A stretch of DNA of 64,000 bases from an uncultured Psychromonas sp. (GCF_947489755.1 NZ_CANLFB010000002.1:124001-188000); one strand, 5' to 3'. Positions 29,115 to 38,468 are shown, counted from the first letter of the stretch. The notes: a model not told the origin generated them from the letters alone. Numbers and translations: made by a program.

Positions 29115-30101
29115 TTATAAAGGCGCTAACGGCCAAATCTCTAATAATCCTGCAGAACTTTCAGTCACAATCGCTGAATCGTCCCATAATGTTGCAGAGT
29201 ATACTACAGCTGTTTTAGCGCGTGTTTCTTTTCTTGGGGTAACTGTCCAATCTTGTTTTTTTAAGCCTGTATTGGTATCCCACAGCGTGACTGATTTAGT
29301 GGCATTACCGGTTAATAAATATTGGCCATCTTTAACAAAGCGTACCGTTGAAAAAATGGATTGGCGCTCATGATAAATAAGCGTGCTTCTAAGCTTTCTT
29401 GTTTTTAAATCCCATATTTGCGATGCCTTTTGCGTATCTGCAATAAAAGCAAAGCGGCCATTCTTTTCTAATCTCACCATACTAATACGTTGATCAAATT
29501 GAAACTGTTGTATTACCTGTGCTGTTTCTGTGTCCCATAAAAAAGCTTGATGATCATTACCGCCAGATAATACATAACGGCCATTGTTCGACATATCAAT
29601 ACTGTTTATTTTTTCTCGGTGTAAACGGGCTTCCAAACGACGCCCGTTAGCTAGGTTGATATGAACTAATTTACCGTTAACCTGTCCATACACTACATAT
29701 TGGCCATTCTCAGATAATTGAATATCACGTATCGGCGAGTCAGATACTTGATAAAAGCCTAACGATTTCCCTGTTTTGGTATCCCAAAGGGCAAATTCAT
29801 TGCGGCTTGCCGTTAAGGCAACGCTGTTATTTGATGATAAACGAACAATAAATACATCATTATTTTGATTGTTATGGTGATACCAGTTAAATAGTAGTTT
29901 ATTGTTACGGTTATCCCATAAACTGATACCGTGGTGAATGGAAGAAATAAGCGAATAATCTCCATTTTGAGATATATCGGCACTAAACGCGCCCTGTACA
30001 GCATGTTCAAACTGTTGTGAGGGTTGTGAGTATTGCTCACAAGCAGATAATAATAGGGTGCTTACGAGTAAAAGGGATTTAAAAGTATTAGCTAATTGCA
30101 T
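29115..30101 (-). CDS. WD40-repeat lipoprotein
   Basis: A 328-residue exported lipoprotein with signal MQLANTFKSLLLVSTLLLSAC (lipobox LSAC, Cys21). It carries a series of WD-type blades: SLWDNRNNKL, ALWDTKTGK, FLWDTETAQ, QIWDLKTRK, TLWDTNTG and LEIWPL, so about seven blades of a propeller. WD40 domains are protein-binding scaffolds; the partner is unknown. Located between fkpA (divergent) and slyX, with which it forms an operon. Confidence 0.82.
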   Translation of the reverse strand: MQLANTFKSLLLVSTLLLSACEQYSQPSQQFEHAVQGAFSADISQNGDYSLISSIHHGISLWDNRNNKLLFNWYHHNNQNNDVFIVRLSSNNSVALTASRNEFALWDTKTGKSLGFYQVSDSPIRDIQLSENGQYVVYGQVNGKLVHINLANGRRLEARLHREKINSIDMSNNGRYVLSGGNDHQAFLWDTETAQVIQQFQFDQRISMVRLEKNGRFAFIADTQKASQIWDLKTRKLRSTLIYHERQSIFSTVRFVKDGQYLLTGNATKSVTLWDTNTGLKKQDWTVTPRKETRAKTAVVYSATLWDDSAIVTESSAGLLEIWPLAPL

Positions 30102-30227
30102 GATTAAATTGTCTTTGTTGATAAACAGCTTTAAGGTTAGTATAAGTTAACTGTTTTAGATACTTGCTTTACAATTTTTTGAAGTGAAATCAAAGCTATT
30201 TGTTTTAATTTAATATTTGGAGTAACA

Positions 30228-30989
30228 ATGAAAAACATTTTTAAAGTTTCTTTATTAGCAGCAGCTGTTGCATTAACCGTTGGTTGTAATGAAAAAGAAG
30301 AGCAAGCAGCACCGACTCAAGAAGCAGCTGCCGCAACATTTAAAGATGCTAACGAAAAAGCAGCCTATGCAATAGGTGCTTCATTTTCTCGTTACGTTTC
30401 GACTACATTAGAGAAACAAGCTGAATTCGGTATGGCATTAGATAAAGAAATTATCCTACAAGGTATTACAGATACTTTACGTGATAACTCTAAATTAACT
30501 GATGAAGAGATGATCGAAACATTAAAAGCTTACGATACAGAAGTAAAAGCAGCAGCAGCAAAGCAGCAGCTTGAATTAACTGAAAAAGCAGCAGCTGAAG
30601 CAAAAGCGTTTTTAGATGAAAATGCGAAAGTAGAAGGCGTAACAGTAACTGATTCTGGTTTACAATATTCTGTTATTACTAAAGCTGAAGGTGCAAAACC
30701 TGCTGCAGAAGACACAGTGACAGTACATTACGTAGGTACACTACTTGATGGTACTGAATTTGATAGTTCAGTTGCTCGTGGAGAACCTGCTAAGTTCCCA
30801 CTTAACCGCGTTATTCCTGGTTGGACTGAAGGTGTTCAATTAATGAGTGTTGGTGAGAAATACAAATTTGTTATCCCTGCTGACTTAGCATACGGAGAAC
30901 AAGGTGCTGGTTCAATTCCACCAGATGCAACATTGATCTTTGAAGTTGAATTACTAGGTATCGAGCCAAAAGAAGAAGCTGCTGAATAA
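30228..30989 (+). CDS. fkpA: FKBP-type peptidyl-prolyl isomerase lipoprotein (FkpA-like)
   Basis: A periplasmic folding helper of 253 residues. It has a lipoprotein signal (VALTVGC, Cys20), an FKBP N-terminal dimerisation domain ([14 protein letters not shown]... about 40-140) and a C-terminal FKBP domain with [28 protein letters not shown] and [20 protein letters not shown]. coli FkpA is soluble, so the lipid anchor is a difference, though other FkpA/Mip-type proteins are lipidated. Synteny with slyX supports the name. Confidence 0.87.
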   Translation: MKNIFKVSLLAAAVALTVGCNEKEEQAAPTQEAAAATFKDANEKAAYAIGASFSRYVSTTLEKQAEFGMALDKEIILQGITDTLRDNSKLTDEEMIETLKAYDTEVKAAAAKQQLELTEKAAAEAKAFLDENAKVEGVTVTDSGLQYSVITKAEGAKPAAEDTVTVHYVGTLLDGTEFDSSVARGEPAKFPLNRVIPGWTEGVQLMSVGEKYKFVIPADLAYGEQGAGSIPPDATLIFEVELLGIEPKEEAAE

Positions 30990-31015
30990 TTAACAGCTAA
31001 CCCTCTTCTCTTAAA

Positions 31016-31040
31016 TAGGCCACTTAATGTGGCCTTTTTT
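31016..31040 (+). terminator. Rho-independent terminator after fkpA
   Basis: AGGCCAC and GTGGCCT pair around a TTAAT loop and are followed by six T residues, 27 bases after the stop codon. Confidence 0.92.
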
Positions 31041-31151
31041 ATATCTGATTTATGCCTAAAATAAGATGAATAAAAATAACGAAATAAAAAAGCTAAATAA
31101 AAAACTGCATTAATGTCTCTCTATTAACTTATTACTATTAATCGATTACCT

Positions 31152-31754
31152 TTAAAAAAGATCATTGCGTTCAATACTTTGTAATAGCCACTTTCCAGAC
31201 TTAAATGATAAATGACAAACACTGGCATTATGAATATTAAATTGGCGAGGGGCATCTACCGGAATGTGTAAGATCTGTTTAATTAACATCACAATTGATA
31301 AACCGTGCGTCATCACCGCAATAGATTGACCAGAGTGCGACGTTTCAATTTCATTTATCTTCTTAAATAACCGCATTTGTACTTCTGCTAACGTTTCACC
31401 TTTCCCAATTCGATAGTTTAATTCGCCTGAAAATAAACGATTTAACTTCTGTCTATCTTCTTCCGTTAATTGCTTTTTAGCTTGTCCGTCCAAATAGTCA
31501 TAACTAATTTCTCGTAATCGAGGGCAAGTTTGTACCGGTAATTTTTTGATTGCTGAGAGAGGCGCTAAAGAAGTGATTGCTCGACCTAAATCACTGCAAT
31601 AAAGTTGCTGTAATGGAATAGAATCAAAGTAACTCACTAAATGTAAAGCTTGTTGCTGACCAAGTTCGGTTAATGGACTATCTGAATGTCCTTGAAAACA
31701 ACCCTGTTGATTAAATAAGGTTTCACCGTGGCGAATTAAATATAAGTCAGTCAT
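31152..31754 (-). CDS. histidine phosphatase family protein
   Basis: A 200-residue phosphoglycerate-mutase-like enzyme. The catalytic RHGE lies at residues 8-11 (LYLIRHGETLFNQQG), and a second histidine in VMTHGLSIV near residue 148. The N-terminal region FQGHSDSPLTELGQQQA is typical of GpmB/CobC-type phosphatases. The substrate is not determinable. It is divergent from the YhiN-type gene. Confidence 0.85.
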   Translation of the reverse strand: MTDLYLIRHGETLFNQQGCFQGHSDSPLTELGQQQALHLVSYFDSIPLQQLYCSDLGRAITSLAPLSAIKKLPVQTCPRLREISYDYLDGQAKKQLTEEDRQKLNRLFSGELNYRIGKGETLAEVQMRLFKKINEIETSHSGQSIAVMTHGLSIVMLIKQILHIPVDAPRQFNIHNASVCHLSFKSGKWLLQSIERNDLF

Positions 31755-31863
31755 CGTTACCCCTAACGTAAATGAGCACTAATATTAGCACCTAAAAAAA
31801 GCAAATAGTGTATCCTATGCGATAATTTTTAGTCGGTTGTTTACAAGCTTTTAGGTGGTTAAT

Positions 31864-33075
31864 GTGATTGGTTTTGATGTGATTATTATTGGCGCAGGTG
31901 CGTCTGGTTTAATGTGTGCAATTGAAGCGGGTAAACGCGGACGTAAAGTATTATTAATTGAACATGCAAAACGCATTGGCCAAAAAATAATAATGAGTGG
32001 AGGAGGGCGTTGTAACTTCACTAACTTATATGTTGAGCCAAGTAACTTCCTATGTACTAATCCGCATTTTGTAAAATCAGCACTAAGCCGTTACACACAA
32101 TGGGACTTTATTGCGCTGGTGGACAAACATAATATCGCTTGGCATGAGCGTGACCATGGGCAATTATTTTGTGATGATAGCGCAAAACAAATTGTAGGCA
32201 TGTTATTAGATGAAGCGAAAGCCGCTAACGTCACCATCAAAACACAATGTGAAGTAACGGAACATCAGCAAATAGCTGACAATCATTTTACCGTCAACAC
32301 AACGCAGGGTGAGTTCGAGTGTCAGTCATTAGTGGTAGCAACAGGGGGATTATCTCTCCCTAAACTAGGCGCAACGCCTTTTGCTTATCAATTAGCTGAA
32401 AAATACAATCTACCCGTTAAACCAACTCGTGCAGGGCTGGTTCCTTTTACATTACAACCTGTATTAAAAGACAAGCTAACAGAACTCTCAGGTATAAGCC
32501 TTCCTGCCACTGCGACTTCCATCAAGAAGAATGCAACAAAGAAAGACTACCCAATGAGTTTTAGTGAAGCACTTTTATTCACACATCGTGGTTTAAGTGG
32601 CCCAGTTATTTTACAAATCTCTAACTATTGGCAAGCGGGCGATACGATCTCAATTGACCTTTTACCAGGTGAAGATCTAAGCCAACTACTTAATCAAACA
32701 CAACAAGATCGTCCTGAAATAGCTTTAAAAACAGTCTTATCACACCATTTACCAAAACGTGTCGTGGAATGTTTATTAGGCTTCGCTGAAATCGAAAGCC
32801 GCCCGTTAAAACAGTTTAATGAAAAAGAGCTCTTACAAGTCGTTGAACTCTTCCACCAATGGCAACCACTGATTAATGGCACCGAAGGCTACAGAACAGC
32901 CGAAGTGACATTGGGTGGTATAGATACTGATGTTATCTCCTCTAAAACCATGGAATGTAAATCAGTTAAAGGCTTATATTTTGTTGGTGAAGCAATGGAC
33001 GTCACAGGTTGGCTCGGAGGCTTTAACTTTGCATGGTGCTGGAGTTGTGGTTGGGCTGCAGGGCAAGAAGTTTAG
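31864..33075 (+). CDS. yhiN: HI0933/YhiN-family flavoprotein
   Basis: A 403-residue FAD-dependent oxidoreductase-like protein of unknown substrate. N-terminal Rossmann motif VIIIGAGASGLMCAIEAG, then the family hallmark MSGGGRCNFTN, and C-terminal VTGWLGGFNFAWCWSCGWAAG. The GTG at 31864 has AGGTGG five bases before it and gives the usual start next to the FAD motif; the GTG at 31855 lies inside that binding site. The last third is duplicated, in diverged form, at 36088-36432. Confidence 0.88.
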   Translation: MIGFDVIIIGAGASGLMCAIEAGKRGRKVLLIEHAKRIGQKIIMSGGGRCNFTNLYVEPSNFLCTNPHFVKSALSRYTQWDFIALVDKHNIAWHERDHGQLFCDDSAKQIVGMLLDEAKAANVTIKTQCEVTEHQQIADNHFTVNTTQGEFECQSLVVATGGLSLPKLGATPFAYQLAEKYNLPVKPTRAGLVPFTLQPVLKDKLTELSGISLPATATSIKKNATKKDYPMSFSEALLFTHRGLSGPVILQISNYWQAGDTISIDLLPGEDLSQLLNQTQQDRPEIALKTVLSHHLPKRVVECLLGFAEIESRPLKQFNEKELLQVVELFHQWQPLINGTEGYRTAEVTLGGIDTDVISSKTMECKSVKGLYFVGEAMDVTGWLGGFNFAWCWSCGWAAGQEV

Positions 33076-33116
33076 TTTTTGTTGTCACAATAAAGTGGCT
33101 ATGAGTTTTTTGGGGC

Positions 33117-33137
33117 GCAGGATTCATCCTGCTTTTT
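33117..33137 (+). terminator. Rho-independent terminator after yhiN
   Basis: GCAGGA and TCCTGC around a TTCA loop, followed by TTTTT, 41 bases after the stop codon. Confidence 0.8.
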
Positions 33138-33155
33138 GATTCTGTAAATAATTTT

Positions 33156-33389
33156 TTAAATATCACTCGTTCCCACGGTCCTCCGTGGTAATGCATAGTT
33201 GATAAGTAAATTGATCCTCGCTTTCACGTTAAACTCATTTTTAGGTAAAAGGTAAGCGCTGAACTTCTGACGTTTTTTGAGTGTTGGTTCGTCTGCGCTC
33301 ATCCAGTCGGTTTGAATTTTATTCACACGGCTAAAACTACCTTCCGTTACTACCGATACAAATGCACGCATGGCGTCGATTCTATCCAT
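33156..33389 (-). pseudogene. truncated LysR-type regulator joined to repeat sequence
   Basis: The frame opens MDRIDAMRAFVSVVTEGSF, the typical first helix region of a LysR regulator, and LysR similarity stops after about 22 residues (near 33324). The remaining 55 codons do not look like LysR; their last part is simply a reading of the hairpin repeat at 33169-33197. The regulator should be about 300 residues, so the DNA-binding helix-turn-helix and the whole sensor domain are lost. It is divergent from doxX, the usual place for the regulator of such clusters. Confidence 0.7.
33169..33197. repeat. GTTCCCACGG-type hairpin repeat
   Basis: CGTTCCCACGGTCCTCCGTGG followed by TAATGCAT: arms CCACGG/CCGTGG with a short loop. 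Short hairpins of the form GTTCCCACG...CGTGGGAATGC are common dispersed repeats in many marine and other proteobacteria. Only this copy was noticed in the window. Confidence 0.55.
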
Positions 33390-33549
33390 TATTAATTTCA
33401 CCTCTAACGCTATTATCAACGTTATGTTGTTAGTTATTTCTTATTTACTATCTTACTCTTTATTTTTGTTGATAGTAAAGTCTGTGCATCCCAAACGCAT
33501 GGGACCATATACAACTAACACAATCCAAACAATGATAGAGGAACAAACA

Positions 33550-33999
33550 ATGAATACTTCACTAACAAACAAAATATTTGAATCCAATGCTGGATTCGCT
33601 GGCTTGATACTTCGAGCGCCTATTGGTTTGATTTTAGCCGCGCACGGAGCACAAAAATTATTCGCTTGGTTTGGTGGTTACGGCTTAGACGGCACTGGTC
33701 AATGGATGGCAAGTATAGGGCTCACACCGGGTTATTTAATGGCAGTACTCGCGGGTAGTGCTGAGTTTTTTGGTGGTTTGGCACTATTATTGGGATTGTT
33801 TACACGCCCAGCGGCAGTAGTGGTCGCATTCGCCATGTTGATTGCTATCTTTTCAGTCCATATTGGTAATGGTTTATTTCTTGCGAACAACGGTTATGAA
33901 TACGGGTTAACCCTTTTTGTTGTTCTGGTTGCCATCGCTGTACAAGGTGGCGGTCGTTTCAGTATTGATAATTTAATTTTCAAAAAATTAAACCGTTAA
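33550..33999 (+). CDS. DoxX family membrane protein
   Basis: A 149-residue protein with four hydrophobic segments: LILRAPIGLILAAHGAQKLFAWFGGYG is the classic DoxX N-terminal motif, then a GSAEFFGGLALLLGLFTRPAA segment. AGAGGA lies 7 bases before the ATG at 33550; longer frames upstream have no homology. DoxX proteins are membrane partners in thiol/oxidative stress systems and quinone metabolism. It heads a three-gene set with a glutathionyl-hydroquinone reductase and a dioxygenase, which suggests handling of quinones or aromatic compounds. Confidence 0.82.
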   Translation: MNTSLTNKIFESNAGFAGLILRAPIGLILAAHGAQKLFAWFGGYGLDGTGQWMASIGLTPGYLMAVLAGSAEFFGGLALLLGLFTRPAAVVVAFAMLIAIFSVHIGNGLFLANNGYEYGLTLFVVLVAIAVQGGGRFSIDNLIFKKLNR

Positions 34000-34080
34000 T
34001 CTGATTCTTTTAAATACTAATACTAATACTAAGGCAAGTTCGTGGTGAAATTTTAAATAAATAAAAGTGAGAAAACGATT

Positions 34081-35028
34081 ATGTTAATCAATGGTAAATG
34101 GACTGATAATTGGCAACCAGTACAAGCAAAAGATGAGCAAGGTCGTTTTATTCGTCAAACTTCATCGTTTCGTAATTGGATCACCGTGGATGGTCAAGCA
34201 GGTCCAACAGGTAAGAGTGGTTTTAAAGCAGAAAAAGGGCGATATCATTTATATGTTGCTTTGATCTGTCCTTGGGCATCACGTGCATTAATGGTACGCC
34301 AATTGAAAGGTTTACAAGAGATGATTGATATCACTGTAGTAAACCCGACGCTTGGCAATCAAGGCTGGCAGTTTGGTGGATTTGATGGCGCAGGTGAAGA
34401 TGTCATCAATAGCGCTGAATTTATGCATCAAATCTATACTAAGGTTGACCCAGACTTTACCGGACGAGCAACCGTTCCAGTGATATGGGATAAGCAAAAT
34501 CATACTATAGTCAATAATGAATCTGCTGATATTATACGTATGCTTAATACGGCCTTTAGCGATTTAGTGCCTAATCAGGTGAATCTTTTTCCTGATGAAT
34601 TAGCTAATGATATTGAAGCACTCAATACAGAATTGTATCAGCAACTTAATAACGGTGTATATCAGGCTGGGTTTGCAACAACACAAGCCGCTTATGAAGA
34701 AGCATATCATCACGTGTTTACTATGCTCGACAAACTTGAGTTGCGTCTTGGCGATGGCTCTCAATATCTGTTTGGTGACAATATTACCGAAAGTGATATT
34801 CGTTTATTCGTCACACTAATACGATTTGATGCCGCTTATTATGGTTTATTCAAATGTAATCGCAATCAAATCAAAGAGATGCCTTTATTACATGAGTATA
34901 TGCAACGCATTTTAGCACTTGATGGCATTGCAGAAACAGTAAGCTTAGATCATATCAAAGCGGGTTACTATTCTATCAAAGCGTTAAATCCTGGTGGCAT
35001 AGTCCCTATTGGACCTCATGCTCTTTAA
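34081..35028 (+). CDS. glutathionyl-hydroquinone reductase (Xi-class GST)
   Basis: The enzyme reduces glutathionyl-hydroquinones to hydroquinones with glutathione. The 315-residue protein shows the Xi-class active site LICPWASRALMVRQLKGL with Cys63, the same residue number as E. coli YqjG, the thioredoxin-like N-domain with ATVPVIWDKQ and NNESADIIRML, and the helical C-domain with YLFGDNITESDIRLFVTLIRFD. About 80 bases follow doxX, and the dioxygenase gene follows 98 bases later. Confidence 0.9.
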   Translation: MLINGKWTDNWQPVQAKDEQGRFIRQTSSFRNWITVDGQAGPTGKSGFKAEKGRYHLYVALICPWASRALMVRQLKGLQEMIDITVVNPTLGNQGWQFGGFDGAGEDVINSAEFMHQIYTKVDPDFTGRATVPVIWDKQNHTIVNNESADIIRMLNTAFSDLVPNQVNLFPDELANDIEALNTELYQQLNNGVYQAGFATTQAAYEEAYHHVFTMLDKLELRLGDGSQYLFGDNITESDIRLFVTLIRFDAAYYGLFKCNRNQIKEMPLLHEYMQRILALDGIAETVSLDHIKAGYYSIKALNPGGIVPIGPHAL

Positions 35029-35126
35029 CCTTTGGTCTTGATAACCTCTGTTTCGAATAAGAAAAACGATGCCGTGTTGTTATTTAATAAATCGGGTCAT
35101 TAAACCTAAACCGGCTTGGAGAAAAA

Positions 35127-35942
35127 ATGAACAATCTAAATATCGCTTTTATTTCTCATGGCGGTGGTCCAATGCCGCTGCTTAATGATCCTCGCCATAC
35201 GAAACTAGTGACATACTTAAAGTCACTGGCTAATAAACTACAGAAACCCAGTGCCATTTTGTTGATTAGCGCACATTGGGAAGAGGCAGTGGCGACCATT
35301 ACCGCCAACGTAAAACCTAAAATGATCTATGATTATGTTGGTTTTCCAGCAGCAACCTATCAGTTGCAATATCCCTGTCCTGGGGAACCCGAGTTGGCAG
35401 TAAAAGTCCAACAAGCCCTAAAACAAGCGGATATACCAGTAAAATTAGATTATCAACGGGGTTATGATCACGGTTTGTATGTGCCATTGATGCTGATGTA
35501 TCCAGAAGCTGATATTCCTAGCATCCAGCTTTCACTAGTGAATAATCTAGATGCCCAACAACATTTAGCCATCGGCAAAGCATTGCAATCACTTGATTAT
35601 GATAATCTTTTGGTTATTGGCTCTGGTTTCTCATTTCACAATATGCGGGAATTCTTTTCAGCCAATACAAATGATAGCCAGAAGAAAAACCATGAGTTCG
35701 AACATTGGTTACATGCCAGTCTAAGTGATGAAAAATTATCTGAAACAGAACGAAATACAAGAATGATAAATTGGTTTAAAGCACCTCATGCTCGTTATTG
35801 CCACCCCCGTGAAGAACACTTATTGCCATTACATGTTTGTTACGGTTTGGCAGGTCGGGTCTGTGATGAGCATGAAACAGTCACTATCCTTAACAAACAA
35901 TCAAGTGCATTTGTATGGTGTAATCAATCGAAAGATATTTAA
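35127..35942 (+). CDS. DODA-type extradiol ring-opening dioxygenase
   Basis: A 271-residue member of the class III extradiol (LigB/4,5-DOPA dioxygenase, YgiD) family. Metal-site regions ISHGGGPMPLL, LISAHWEEA and GYDHGLYVPLMLMYP hold the expected histidines, and FSFHNMREF supplies another. It opens catechol-type rings; the natural substrate is unknown. With the preceding GST and DoxX genes it may remove quinone or catechol compounds. Confidence 0.87.
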   Translation: MNNLNIAFISHGGGPMPLLNDPRHTKLVTYLKSLANKLQKPSAILLISAHWEEAVATITANVKPKMIYDYVGFPAATYQLQYPCPGEPELAVKVQQALKQADIPVKLDYQRGYDHGLYVPLMLMYPEADIPSIQLSLVNNLDAQQHLAIGKALQSLDYDNLLVIGSGFSFHNMREFFSANTNDSQKKNHEFEHWLHASLSDEKLSETERNTRMINWFKAPHARYCHPREEHLLPLHVCYGLAGRVCDEHETVTILNKQSSAFVWCNQSKDI

Positions 35943-36087
35943 AAATACAAAATTTTTTAGGTTGAAAAATTGGACTTAAATTTATAGTTCACTGAGGCGC
36001 TTTGGGTCACAAACCGAGTTAGAAAGCTATAAATATGTGGCTAAAATACTAAGTAATGCAAAATGAAAGACCTGACCCGAATGGCAT

Positions 36088-36432
36088 GAAATAGCGTTAA
36101 AAACAGTCTTATCGCACCATTTATCAAAACGTGTTGTGGAATGTTTATTAGGCTTCGCTGAAATCGAAAGCCGCCCGTTAAAACCGTTTAATGAAAAAGA
36201 ACTATTACAAGTGGTTGAACTCTTCCAGCAATGGCAACTACTGAACAATGGCACCGAAGGCTACAGAACAGCCGAAGTGACATTAGGCGGTATTGACACT
36301 GATGTTATCTCCTCTAAAAACATGGAATATAAATCGGTTAAAGGCTTATATTTTGTCGGAGAAGCAATGGATGTGACAGGCTTGGAGGCTTTAACTTTGC
36401 ATGGTGCTGGTGCTGCAGGGCAAGAGGTGTAG
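36088..36432 (+). pseudogene. partial, diverged second copy of the yhiN 3' end
   Basis: From TGAAATAGC at 36088 to the stop, this follows 32717-33075 at roughly 90% by eye. Differences are mostly synonymous. Two short deletions (4 and 11 bases) sit near the end, turning VTGWLGGFNFAWCWSCGWAAG into VTGLEALTLHGAGAAG, and together restore the frame. The first 280 codons of the gene are missing, so no working enzyme can be made. Confidence 0.85.
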
Positions 36433-36469
36433 TGTATTCGATCTATTAAAGCGAAGACGTTTTGAATGG

Positions 36470-36537
36470 AACGAAGACAATCTTTTTGGTTTTTATTGCT
36501 AACCAATTGTATTTAAATGAAATAGATTGTCTTCGTT
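36470..36537. terminator. inverted repeat at the end of the ABC-3C-like operon
   Basis: AACGAAGACAATCT (36470-36483) and AGATTGTCTTCGTT (36524-36537) are perfect 14-base arms around a 40-base AT-rich loop. On the minus strand it begins 25 bases after the ATPase stop. The large loop and lack of a T run make a terminator only possible; it could also be an RNA 3' structure. Confidence 0.45.
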
Positions 36538-36562
36538 TGAAAGTTTTGTGTGCTTGAGTCCT

Positions 36563-38245
36563 TTAAACGGTAAAGAACTTATCACCTTGAGACAGCTTTA
36601 AAATTATGTGTTTTCTATATTTATCATCTGGAATATTGTCTGAAAGCATCGATAGAATATGTTGACCAGACAGTTTTATCGACTCATCAAACATCTTCTT
36701 GATGTATTGGGCATCAATATCATCAATAGAATCATGAAGAACAAAATTTGGCCTTGCTGACTTTGTATCACCAACAGATTTTATGTATGACATATCGAAT
36801 GTAATCACTTCAAGCCTTTTTAGGCCACCTTCATTGTTAGACTCTACATCGTCAACAGTAGGGGAGCAGTCACCTTTAACTTTATTTAAATTGAGACTGA
36901 AATTATATTCGACACCATAGAATTTTTTCGTGTATTTTTTGAAATTCTTAATTAATGATTTTTCAAAAATTTCTACGTTACTAAGTTCACTTTTAAGTTC
37001 ACTAGAAAGATCTGTAAGTAAGTCTGTTTTATCATTGAATTTTGTTTCAATTGTGTCTTTTTGTTCAATGATAGCACTAAGCTTTATCAGTTCTTTAGAA
37101 AGCTCACCGATGTTCTTAACTGTTTCCGATATGTCTTCAATTTGTTTCTTGGATTTAAGTTCAGCGAAAAGGGCTTCTTTTTTAGGTTTTAATTTTTCAA
37201 ACTTAATAGTGCACTCACGTTGCTTCTGTTGCAAAGCTGCTAGGTCAGTAGATACAAACTCTTTTTTTGTGCTCAGAAGTTGATTATGGAAGTCTAAAGA
37301 TGAACTAAAGTCAGTCATCACAGATTCAATTTTAACATTCGCATATTCGTAAACTGCACGAAGTTCATCAATTAGGTAGCACTGGTCTTCACTATGGAGT
37401 ATCTCATTAGTTTTCAGGATATTTTTTATCTTTAATTCTAATGATAAGATCGATTCTGATAGTGTGTTTTGTTTATCATCAATATCATTTATATCGCTGA
37501 CAAGTTTAAGTTTATCGACATCTTTATCTGTAGATAGTAATGATTTTTCTAATATTCTAATTTCTTTTTTAATCTTAGTTATGGAGGCGACAGTTTTTTG
37601 TTCTGAGATAACACTACTAAAAGAGCTTAATTGATCCTTGTACCTCTTAATAGCAAGCTTCAATTTATGTATATTGGTTAGGATTTCAGTGTCGTTGAAG
37701 TTGAATAGATATAAAAATACAGTATTGATGTCTGATTTAGAAATGCCTCTACCATTGTCAAATTTTACTGTATGAAGCATTCTATGCTGATTGGTTCTTA
37801 AAAATTTGGGCGCTAGTTTCCGTAGGGTTGGCTTTTCAGAGAACACATTAAAGATTGATTGCATAATATGAGAAGTGTATATTTTCTTGCTAACTTCTTT
37901 GCTATTAATAGAATAGCTTTGCAATTCAGTGTTTGTAGATAAACGTCTTTTTAAAACACTATCTTTATTGTCTACACCTAAATACTCCAATGTCGCATAT
38001 ACGATGCTATTGGTGAATAGGTCTTTTATTTCAGCATTTGGTGTTTGAAACTCATCATCGATATATATTGGGTTAATTGAGCCATCAAATAGATAATCTA
38101 GAACTCTTCCAAGTGTCGACTTACCAACACTATTTCCCGCGTAAAGAGAGTTTTTATCGTTAGTAATTATGTTTAGCTCGTCATTAAATGGGATATCTCG
38201 AACAGTTTTTCCATCAATTTCCAGAAAAAATCTATTTAGCTTCAT
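36563..38245 (-). CDS. DUF2326-type ABC/SMC-like ATPase of an ABC-3C-like system
   Basis: The 560-residue protein has Walker A GNSVGKST at residues 37-44, a central coiled-coil region (about 195-420) and C-terminal motifs of DUF2326 ATPases: GGLKRLEVITFDMSYI and a Walker-B-like FVLHDSIDDID. Such ATPases form the motor of ABC three-component (ABC-3C) conflict systems. AGAGG lies nine bases before the ATG at 38245, which I prefer over a longer start at 38266. The start overlaps the middle-component gene by 14 bases. Last gene of the operon. Direct antiphage function is inferred, not shown. Confidence 0.75.
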   Translation of the reverse strand: MKLNRFFLEIDGKTVRDIPFNDELNIITNDKNSLYAGNSVGKSTLGRVLDYLFDGSINPIYIDDEFQTPNAEIKDLFTNSIVYATLEYLGVDNKDSVLKRRLSTNTELQSYSINSKEVSKKIYTSHIMQSIFNVFSEKPTLRKLAPKFLRTNQHRMLHTVKFDNGRGISKSDINTVFLYLFNFNDTEILTNIHKLKLAIKRYKDQLSSFSSVISEQKTVASITKIKKEIRILEKSLLSTDKDVDKLKLVSDINDIDDKQNTLSESILSLELKIKNILKTNEILHSEDQCYLIDELRAVYEYANVKIESVMTDFSSSLDFHNQLLSTKKEFVSTDLAALQQKQRECTIKFEKLKPKKEALFAELKSKKQIEDISETVKNIGELSKELIKLSAIIEQKDTIETKFNDKTDLLTDLSSELKSELSNVEIFEKSLIKNFKKYTKKFYGVEYNFSLNLNKVKGDCSPTVDDVESNNEGGLKRLEVITFDMSYIKSVGDTKSARPNFVLHDSIDDIDAQYIKKMFDESIKLSGQHILSMLSDNIPDDKYRKHIILKLSQGDKFFTV

Positions 38246-38468
38246 TGATGAAAACCTCTGTGTCATTGTAATTAATGGCTGAAATAATATAGAGCCAATC
38301 TAGCGCTAGTATAATGTGATCAATTGATACTGATAACTCTTTACTTAATGTCTTAAATAGCAAGGTCGTCTTGATGCGCTTGTTCTTGCGATCATTCAAT
38401 TTTTTTAGGATTTGCGCTCCAATGTATAAAATGTTTATTTCTGGATGATTCCCTTTAATTGGTAGCAT
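38232..38468 (-). CDS. ABC-3C-like middle component
   Basis: A 78-residue winged-helix-like protein: NILYIGAQILKKLN, TLLFKTLSKELSVSIDHIILALDWLYIISAINYND, ending in a short strand. The pattern 'helices, then ALDWLYxxxAI, then a hydrophobic strand' matches the small middle components that join the ATPase and effector in ABC-3C systems; I cannot assign the subtype. GGAGA lies six bases before the ATG. It overlaps both neighbours by 14 bases, so translation is coupled throughout. Confidence 0.6.
   Translation of the reverse strand: MLPIKGNHPEINILYIGAQILKKLNDRKNKRIKTTLLFKTLSKELSVSIDHIILALDWLYIISAINYNDTEVFINEAK

Larger units (their letters stand above)
33076..33549. other. accessory boundary region between yhiN and doxX
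   Basis: These 474 bases contain the yhiN terminator, a hairpin repeat and a truncated lysR gene, each listed separately, plus the promoter of the doxX operon at about 33420-33540. No intact gene is present. Confidence 0.65.
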
